Of a DNA stretch of 7,081 bases, positions 1-5,125 are shown piece after piece. Position 1 is the stretch's first letter. The number at the start of each line of letters is the position of its first letter. The notes beneath the pieces are model-generated. The model saw only the letters and a list, made by a program, of their open reading frames with translations. It ran no database searches and had not been told where the DNA came from. A program made the position numbers and the translations under genes. The DNA comes from JBBTCX01 sp038043045 (GTDB taxonomy: Bacteria > Planctomycetota > Phycisphaerae > UBA1845), in assembly GCA_038043045.1 (NCBI GenBank), contig JBBTCX010000125.1:1-7081 (forward strand). The letters are read 5' to 3'.

Positions 1-1
1 T

Positions 2-1330
2 GATCCCAATATCACCAATGAGGCGTATGGACCCCCGAATCTTGTCGATTTGGATCATGACGGCCATGAGGAGGTTGTGGTCATGGGAGGATTTACTCGA
101 AACGTGCAGGGTCGAGATGGGGCGAGGGGTTCTGTTTTTGTCGAAATGCTGTCGGTCGCGGAAGGGTCCGGCGCATTCCGTTGGCAAGTTGAAGACGACT
201 TCGTGGGTTTTTCCATACCGGCGGTTGGTGATCTTGATGGAGATGGAGATTTGGATATCGTTGCCATCGGGAGCAACAACCTCAAGAGATACGAAGCCGA
301 CGGCACGCCTTTTCCGGGGTGGCAGGTGGAGACGTTGAATGATATCATTGTTTATTCTCCGGTAATCGCCGACATAGACGGCAATCCCAGCAATGGACTG
401 GAAATCGCGGCCTGCGCCTATGTATTTGGACCGCAAGTCCCTGAGCAAGTGTACGTATGGAATCAGGACGGTTCGCTGCACAGTGCGATGTGGCCGAAGG
501 AAATCGTTGGTACCTTTTGTAACGCACTTACGGTAGTCGATCTGGATTCCGATCCGAGCAACGGGCTCGAGATCATTCTGGGGGTTGATTATTCCAAGGA
601 TCTACCGGTGGATCCAGGTACGGGGTTTTTCAATACGTTTGACGTTTTTGCATGGCATGCGGATGGAAGTGATGTGAAGGGTTGGCCGCATCATTTTTTG
701 CGTGAGCCGAATCTTGGCCTTGTGGATGATCGCATCATCAGTGGGGCCACGGCGGGCGATATCAACGGTGACGGGGACATCGAAATCGTTGTGGGAACGT
801 ATGGGCAGGGCGACCCGGCCAATGGGAATCTGTTCGTTTTTCATCACGATGGGACGTTGGATGCCAATTGGCCGCGCTGGGCTGGGATTGCTCAGACGCC
901 GTCGGTATTCGGCGGAACGGCGCTTGGCGACTTGGATGGTGATGGGCTTCTAGAGATTGTTACGGCATCGTTTAAGGGGGTATATGTATTTCGGGCCAAT
1001 GGGGAGATGTTTGACGGGTTTCCGAGGATGTCCACGGACAATTTTGGTCAACCGATGATCGCGGATATCGATGGGGACGGGAAACTAGAAATCGTCGAGG
1101 CGTCGCTGGTGGATGGTGTGTTTGCGTGGCAGTTGTCAACGCCTTCGCCGATCCAACAGCCGTGGCCCCAGTTTCGTCAGAATCCGGGCAACACCGGTGC
1201 GCTGCCGGTTCGAACTCAAGTACCGACGTTAGGCGAAACGGGATGGGCGGTCGCGTTCTTTCTGTTCGCGTCGGTGGGGTCTGTGTTGGCGCTGCGAGCC
1301 AGACAAACGTCGAGAGTGTCACGCTCATGA
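2..1330 (+). CDS. Secreted FG-GAP/VCBS beta-propeller protein with IPTL-CTERM-like tail (5' end outside window)
   Basis: The frame is open from the window's left edge, and calcium-loop sequence (NLVDLDHDGHEE) lies ahead of the first possible start, a TTG at 50. The gene therefore begins upstream, and 442 residues are visible. Seven FG-GAP-type repeats can be read, each centred on an Asp-rich loop: DLDHDGHEE, DLDGDGDLD, DIDGNPSNGLE, DLDSDPSNGLE, DINGDGDIE, DLDGDGLLE and DIDGDGKLE. Most are followed by a strand such as 'VYVFRANGEMFDGFPR'. In known families such repeats build an integrin-alpha-like calcium-binding propeller used in adhesion or ligand binding. After the propeller come WPQFRQNPGNTGALP, often seen at the end of such proteins, and a sorting tail. 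No catalytic residues are visible. It converges on the carboxypeptidase gene and overlaps it by 6 bases. Family and surface location are well supported; the ligand is unknown. Confidence 0.9.
   Translation, partial: DPNITNEAYGPPNLVDLDHDGHEEVVVMGGFTRNVQGRDGARGSVFVEMLSVAEGSGAFRWQVEDDFVGFSIPAVGDLDGDGDLDIVAIGSNNLKRYEADGTPFPGWQVETLNDIIVYSPVIADIDGNPSNGLEIAACAYVFGPQVPEQVYVWNQDGSLHSAMWPKEIVGTFCNALTVVDLDSDPSNGLEIILGVDYSKDLPVDPGTGFFNTFDVFAWHADGSDVKGWPHHFLREPNLGLVDDRIISGATAGDINGDGDIEIVVGTYGQGDPANGNLFVFHHDGTLDANWPRWAGIAQTPSVFGGTALGDLDGDGLLEIVTASFKGVYVFRANGEMFDGFPRMSTDNFGQPMIADIDGDGKLEIVEASLVDGVFAWQLSTPSPIQQPWPQFRQNPGNTGALPVRTQVPTLGETGWAVAFFLFASVGSVLALRARQTSRVSRS
1220..1327 (+). other. IPTL-CTERM-like C-terminal sorting signal of the FG-GAP protein
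   Basis: The last 36 residues begin VPTLGETGW and continue as a hydrophobic segment (AVAFFLFASVGSVLAL), then the basic stretch RARQTSRVSR. This has the layout of IPTL-CTERM: a [IV]PTL signature, a Trp a few residues later, one membrane span and an Arg-rich end. In known systems such tails are recognised and cleaved by an exosortase-type membrane enzyme. No such enzyme is encoded in this window. The tripartite layout is visible; the assignment to this exact family is by motif memory. Confidence 0.75.
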
Positions 1331-1347
1331 ACCGAAACGGGTCATGA
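1325..1347. terminator. Hairpin covering both stop codons of the convergent genes; possible bidirectional terminator
   Basis: TCATGA at 1325-1330 and TCATGA at 1342-1347 flank CCG-AAA-CGG. The fold has 6 base pairs, one A/G mismatch (1331/1341), 3 more pairs and an AAA loop. Each strand's TGA stop lies inside it (1328-1330 on plus, 1325-1327 on minus). No T-run follows on either side, so it is not a standard intrinsic terminator. It could still mark or protect the 3' ends of both transcripts. Confidence 0.35.
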
Positions 1348-3625
1348 ATTCGAGGTAGTCGTCCATGTCGACGTCGCGGTCGAGGTCGAAGTTGAAGTAA
1401 GCACATTGAGATGACACCGAGGTGCCGGCCGGGCCGTTCATGCAAGCGGCGATGGTGGTGACGTCAGAGAGATTGACCAGGTCATCTTCGTTGGCATCGC
1501 CATCGGGAAGATTGCATTCGGTTTTGGAGACGACGAATTCATCGATCCCGGCTTCGACAATGGAGCCGGAAGCGAGGTCGGAGGCGACGAAGCGCAACTT
1601 CATTTGTGCCGAGGCTGGGACCCCGACGTCAATGGGTTTGAACTGGTGCACGACCCAAGCGTTGGCGTTTTCGGCAACGAACTCCACGACTTCCCAAACA
1701 GCGCCCCCGTCATTAGAAATGGAAATATCCATCTGGTCGGCGTTGGGGGCGGACCCTTGGTCGTTGGAATACCATCGGGCATAAGAAATATCCCAGGTGT
1801 CATCTGGAAGGGAAAAAACGGGCGAGAAGAGCGTGGTCTTTCCGTTGTCCACGTCCGAGGCGCCGATCGCGCCGCCGACGGTGCCTTGACCTGTCACCCA
1901 GCAACGAATCCCCGGTGGCGGGCTGTAATCGTTTTCCGGTTGAGCGAGTGTGCCCACCGGATCCACGCGAACCCACACCCCGACCGCAGAGGCGGTGTCG
2001 CCGACATCGCCGACGGTCCAACCGGCGGTCGTTTCCATGTCGTACTTCAAGAGCGATTGCGCTCGACCAATCGGAACCGCGACGAACTCCAGCGGGGCGT
2101 AAGTTGGATATCCGGCGGTTCCCCCGAGATTGCCGGTGGCTTCTACATAGAATTCAAGTTTGCCGGTTCCAGAACAATCCTGAACGGGCACATTGACCGA
2201 AAAGAGATTGGCGCCAAGTGAACTCATGGCCAACTCGGTGAATGATCCACCGTCATCGCGGTAATAAAAGGACACGTCGTTCGTCACCACTTGCTCGAGA
2301 TGAGGTATAACCTGAGCGGTGACGGTCAATGTCTCTCCAGAAGCTAGACTTGGTGGGATCGAGGATACCAATTCGATGCGCAAGGGTTCGCTCACGGCAT
2401 GGGCCATGTACAAGACGGCCGCCAGATTCTCTTCTCCCGTCGGAACGATCTGCTCGGGCGGGAGGAGAAAACCGGCTTGTCCTTCGTCACGTAACTCGAT
2501 CGCAATGGCGAAGATGAAACGGTCGTTGATATTTGCGCCGTAGACCCAATCGCAACTTCCGCCCGAAGCCGGATAAATGGTGGAGTAGATCGGACCATAG
2601 ACATATTGGTGCCCGTGCTCGTCGGCAATTCGTTCGGCCATCCGAGAACCAATGAATTGAAACTCGGGATTGTCGGGGTTTAGTGCGTTTGTATTTCCCC
2701 AAGGCCAAAGGAGAAGCTCTGAGTAATTGTGAAAGTCGATGTAGGCGGCGATGTTGTCATGGGCCCAAACGAAATCTCGCATAGCGGCGGATTCCGGTTC
2801 AGAGAACGGGCTAGGTCCGCGGTAGATTTCGCTGTTGGTGGCCGAATCGCTACCCTCTCCGCCCCACCCCTGGGCCCAATTGCGATTGAGGTCGACGCCA
2901 AAGGTTCCGTCGCCGTTGTTTCGACGGTTCTTTCGCCAAAGGCGTGTATCGACCCAAGTGAATTCATAACCGTCCGGATTCATGACCGGTAGAATAAACC
3001 ACTCGCGTTCGTCGACCAGCCGGGTAATCAGCGGGTCGGTGCCATAGTTGGTCAGCAACTGATCCATCATGTACAGGACCGACGCCGGTCCGATCCATTC
3101 CCGCGCGTGCTGACCCCCGTGGAAAAACACACCCGGTTTTTGAGAGCCGTCGCCCGGGCCGGTGATTCGCAAGCCTAAAAGGTCCCTGTCATCAAGAGAC
3201 GTTCCGAAGGATTGAAGCTGAGCGATCGCGGGATAATCGATCGCAAATTGTTGAATCTGGGTGTGAATCTCCGCCAGGGTATGATAGGCGTCGTGGAAAC
3301 TCGCCCCCCGTTGTACAACCATTTGCTTGGCCATCAGCGGAGCGACATCATCCACACAGGCGACCGTTGCGAATCCGGCATTTTGCAGGGCGTCGAGTTG
3401 TTCGGGCGAAACCACCACTTCAAGCGTTCCGACGCCGATGTGGCAGTTCATGATGGTCTCGACGATAGATTCCAGCCGCGAAAGCTCGTCTTGATTGTTC
3501 ACGGTCACCTGAACAATCTTGTATCCATCGTATTGTTTTCCCTGAATCGTCGATCCGAAGAACAGGCACCCAGCGCAGACGACCACAATCGTAAACGCCC
3601 GACTTCCCCCATTGGCAAAACGCAT
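1325..3625 (-). CDS. Secreted M14 zinc carboxypeptidase with propeptide and dockerin-like tail
   Basis: This 766-residue protein removes C-terminal residues from peptides outside the cytoplasm. I chose the ATG at 3623-3625 because GGAGG lies 8 bases upstream and a signal peptide follows at once (MRFANGGSRAFTIVVVCAGC...). A GTG at 3700 in the same frame would put a non-signal sequence in front. Residues about 34-92 resemble the M14 propeptide. The catalytic domain spans about 115-412: zinc ligands H173 and E176 (GGQHAREW) and H299 (YIDFHNYSE), substrate-binding N247-R248 (DLNRNW), Y351 (YPASGGSCDW, matching Tyr248 of bovine carboxypeptidase A) and catalytic E377 (AIELRD). All are intact. The residue aligned with the specificity position 255 is Cys358, neither A-type nor B-type. 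Residues about 415-520 look Ig-like and 520-703 like a jelly-roll or MAM-type domain (both inferred), followed by a dockerin-like tail. Confidence 0.95.
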   Translation of the reverse strand: MRFANGGSRAFTIVVVCAGCLFFGSTIQGKQYDGYKIVQVTVNNQDELSRLESIVETIMNCHIGVGTLEVVVSPEQLDALQNAGFATVACVDDVAPLMAKQMVVQRGASFHDAYHTLAEIHTQIQQFAIDYPAIAQLQSFGTSLDDRDLLGLRITGPGDGSQKPGVFFHGGQHAREWIGPASVLYMMDQLLTNYGTDPLITRLVDEREWFILPVMNPDGYEFTWVDTRLWRKNRRNNGDGTFGVDLNRNWAQGWGGEGSDSATNSEIYRGPSPFSEPESAAMRDFVWAHDNIAAYIDFHNYSELLLWPWGNTNALNPDNPEFQFIGSRMAERIADEHGHQYVYGPIYSTIYPASGGSCDWVYGANINDRFIFAIAIELRDEGQAGFLLPPEQIVPTGEENLAAVLYMAHAVSEPLRIELVSSIPPSLASGETLTVTAQVIPHLEQVVTNDVSFYYRDDGGSFTELAMSSLGANLFSVNVPVQDCSGTGKLEFYVEATGNLGGTAGYPTYAPLEFVAVPIGRAQSLLKYDMETTAGWTVGDVGDTASAVGVWVRVDPVGTLAQPENDYSPPPGIRCWVTGQGTVGGAIGASDVDNGKTTLFSPVFSLPDDTWDISYARWYSNDQGSAPNADQMDISISNDGGAVWEVVEFVAENANAWVVHQFKPIDVGVPASAQMKLRFVASDLASGSIVEAGIDEFVVSKTECNLPDGDANEDDLVNLSDVTTIAACMNGPAGTSVSSQCAYFNFDLDRDVDMDDYLEFMTRFGS
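1328..1516 (-). other. Dockerin-like C-terminal domain of the carboxypeptidase
   Basis: Residues 704-766 contain two Asp/Asn-rich loops, GDANEDDLVNLSD and DLDRDVDMDDYLEF. A helix and a Cys pair (AACMNG and SSQCAY) separate them. The pattern fits dockerin type I-like duplicated calcium loops in the form common in planctomycete secreted proteins. In cellulosome bacteria dockerins bind cohesins; no cohesin is visible here, so the partner or anchoring role is unknown. Confidence 0.75.
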
Positions 3626-3633
3626 TGCGCGAA

Positions 3634-3638
3634 CCTCC
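3634..3638 (-). promoter_or_regulatory. Ribosome binding site GGAGG of the carboxypeptidase gene
   Basis: CCTCC on the plus strand reads GGAGG on the minus strand, 8 bases ahead of the ATG at 3625. It decides the start in favour of the signal-peptide Met over the upstream GTG at 3700. Confidence 0.8.
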
Positions 3639-3649
3639 CGAACAAAGCC

Positions 3650-3673
3650 TACAAACCCAAGCTTGGGATTGTA
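3650..3673 (-). promoter_or_regulatory. 24-base imperfect palindrome overlapping a TACAAT box upstream of the carboxypeptidase gene
   Basis: The core CCCAAGCTTGGG (3656-3667) is a perfect 12-base palindrome. Including the flanks, 11 of 12 positions per arm match; the only mismatch is A3655/A3668. Read on the minus strand, the upstream edge is TACAAT, close to a bacterial -10 box, about 43 bases from the ATG. The hexamer 17 bases further upstream (TAGCCG, 3691-3696) is a poor -35. It may be an operator overlapping a promoter. An mRNA hairpin with an AGCT loop just ahead of the ribosome binding site is the alternative. Confidence 0.45.
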
Positions 3674-3719
3674 CCGCTTTGCCGCCGGTTCGGCTAGCAC
3701 TCGGTGTCAGGTCTCTCTG

Positions 3720-3743
3720 AAAAGAACCAGTTGCAGGCGGTTC
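3720..3743 (-). terminator. Weak intrinsic terminator candidate after the NHL-like gene
   Basis: On the minus strand, starting 7 bases after the TAG stop, GAACC (3739-3743) pairs with GGTTC (3724-3728) across a 10-base loop, and TTTT follows directly (3720-3723). The stem is only 5 base pairs (6 with a G-T pair) and the T-run is short. It would separate this gene from the carboxypeptidase gene, but it is marginal. Confidence 0.3.
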
Positions 3744-3749
3744 AGTTCC

Positions 3750-5027
3750 CTAGAATTGTGGCCCGGAGAAGTTCGTGGTGAATCCCGCCATGTCCGCCCC
3801 ACCCAATGCGCCGTCCTCGTCTTCGTCGAAGGCGGCCGCACATGCACCCGCCACACCCGATCCGAAGCAGTTTTGGAATGCGGCCATATCCCGTAGATCC
3901 ACGTCCCCATCGGCGTCGTAATCGTCCGTGACGTTGGACGGAACGACGTTGACCGCGAGCATGGCCGTTGACCAATGAAGCTGGGTTCCGCCGATAGGCG
4001 TGAACGAAGCCATGAATGCGCCGGTGGAGGGATTAAGCTTCACGACGCGGTCGCTGTTGTTGGGTGGGGCATTCCACAGGGTTCGGTCGCCGACGAGTAG
4101 GTTTCCGTCATCGTGCCAGTAAAGCGGTCCGGGTTGCTCGAACCCTCTGGCCAGGACGCCGCCTTTGGTGGTAATCAACTCGTGAGTTGTCTTGTCAAAC
4201 TCCAGAACCTTATCCGTGTCGTTGGGAACAGACGGACTGCGATAGCGTGAGGTGACCAAGATGTTTCCGGCTCGCAACGAACCCGTGCGCCGAATGGTCA
4301 AACCACTAGGGGAGTCAAGTTGGCTCGAATCAAAATAGTTGATATACGCACCGGTCATGCCGTTGTACTCAAGCACGAGGTGATTTGCTCCGCTGGCCAC
4401 ATACAAATTCCCATTGGGTCCATAAGCCATTCCGTTGGGACCAAAGAGGCACTTCGGATCTGAACAGCCAACTCCTTGGTATCCGCCATCGACGAAATAG
4501 TCGACGAAGCTGCCGTCGTCGCCGTCGAACTCGAGGATTCCATTGAAGCTATCGAGAAACCCGTCGGTTTGCGTACTGGTGAGGAGAATATTACCGTCGG
4601 GCTTAAAGAGAATGTTCTGAGGAGCATGGAGACCCTCTGCTCCTGAAACGATGAAATTGCGCAGAAAGGCGCCGGTGTTGAGGTTGTACTCCTTGACGGT
4701 ATCGGATTCCCTGCTGACCACAAGCAATGTACGCCGCGTCGGATGAACCGCCAGGCCGTAAGCTCCGGGAACGTTGGCAACATGTACACCGAGAAATGCG
4801 CCTGTGGCTGCGTCATAGCGAAGGACGGAATCCTCGAACAAACAGTTGGGAACGGCGCAAGTGAAACTGCTGACCAGCAAGTACCTTACGGGCGCGGCAC
4901 CGGTGGTCGATCCGTCTTGGGCATGGACCTTTCCGACTGAACCGGTGTTCGAAAGAACCGTAAGCACGATACAACCTGCAAACAGGTACGATTGCAAATA
5001 ACGATATCTACACATCGGATTGACCAT
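3750..5027 (-). CDS. Secreted NHL-like beta-propeller protein with dockerin-like tail
   Basis: I start this 425-residue protein at the ATG at 5025-5027, which has AAGGAG 10 bases upstream and GAGG closer in. A TTG at 5048 is upstream in frame, and a second ATG lies at 5015. The N-terminus is a signal peptide (core YLFAGCIVLTVL) with likely cleavage after VHA36. FAGC resembles a lipobox, but it sits before the hydrophobic core, so lipidation is unlikely. Residues about 45-365 hold five or six propeller-like units with a recurring [YF][DN]xxTGAF element: RYDAATGAF, EYNLNTGAF, EFDGDDGSF, EYNGMTGAY and KLNPSTGAF. These alternate with strands such as 'GLAVHPTRRTLLVV' and 'GMAYGPNGNLYVAS'. This is typical of NHL/SMP-30-like propellers, which usually bind ligands; I see no conserved active site. 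A dockerin-like tail follows. Fold class is well supported; substrate and function are unknown. Confidence 0.88.
   Translation of the reverse strand: MVNPMCRYRYLQSYLFAGCIVLTVLSNTGSVGKVHAQDGSTTGAAPVRYLLVSSFTCAVPNCLFEDSVLRYDAATGAFLGVHVANVPGAYGLAVHPTRRTLLVVSRESDTVKEYNLNTGAFLRNFIVSGAEGLHAPQNILFKPDGNILLTSTQTDGFLDSFNGILEFDGDDGSFVDYFVDGGYQGVGCSDPKCLFGPNGMAYGPNGNLYVASGANHLVLEYNGMTGAYINYFDSSQLDSPSGLTIRRTGSLRAGNILVTSRYRSPSVPNDTDKVLEFDKTTHELITTKGGVLARGFEQPGPLYWHDDGNLLVGDRTLWNAPPNNSDRVVKLNPSTGAFMASFTPIGGTQLHWSTAMLAVNVVPSNVTDDYDADGDVDLRDMAAFQNCFGSGVAGACAAAFDEDEDGALGGADMAGFTTNFSGPQF
3753..3926 (-). other. Dockerin-like C-terminal domain of the NHL-like protein
   Basis: Residues 368-425 carry DYDADGDVDLRDMAAFQNCF, a short Gly/Ala spacer ending in GAC, then FDEDEDGALGGADMAGFTTNF. 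These are two Asp-rich loops separated by a Cys pair, as in the neighbouring carboxypeptidase tail. The match in layout suggests both proteins are handled by the same partner or anchoring route. That is an inference; no cohesin is visible. Confidence 0.78.
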
Positions 5028-5037
5028 CTTTCCTCTT

Positions 5038-5043
5038 CTCCTT
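5038..5043 (-). promoter_or_regulatory. Ribosome binding site AAGGAG of the NHL-like gene
   Basis: AAGGAG on the minus strand lies 10 bases ahead of the ATG at 5027, within a purine-rich stretch that also holds GAGG (5032-5035) 4 bases from the ATG. It supports this start over the TTG at 5048. Confidence 0.6.
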
Positions 5044-5125
5044 TCCAATTAGAATTACACCCCCCTGATCGGTCTTGCTTGATGGACCGCTCCGATTCAG
5101 AAGGGTCGCGTTTTGTCCCAGGAAT

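Noticed and set aside
1604..2221. A plus-strand open frame of 205 codons inside the carboxypeptidase gene
   Set aside because: The minus-strand frame is a continuous, recognisable protein across this region. The plus-strand product resembles no known domain and has no export or start signals.
3626..3700. A longer N-terminus for the carboxypeptidase from the GTG at 3700
   Set aside because: It would place 25 non-signal residues ahead of the signal peptide, overlap the palindrome and ribosome binding site, and lacks a binding site of its own.
4970..4987. FAGC in the NHL-like protein's signal peptide as a lipobox
   Set aside because: The Cys is followed by the hydrophobic core IVLTVL and a better cleavage site at VHA36, so a lipid anchor at this Cys is unlikely.
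5048..5059. TCTAAT (5048-5053) and TGTAAT (5054-5059) as -10 boxes for the NHL-like gene
   Set aside because: The first would start transcription almost inside the ribosome binding site. Neither has a credible -35 at 16-18 bases. The 98 bases from the previous stop to the ATG hold no promoter I can defend.
5070..5089. CGGTC...GACCG inverted repeat between the thrombospondin-type and NHL-like genes
   Set aside because: It has only five base pairs, a 10-base loop and no T-run. This is within what chance would give.
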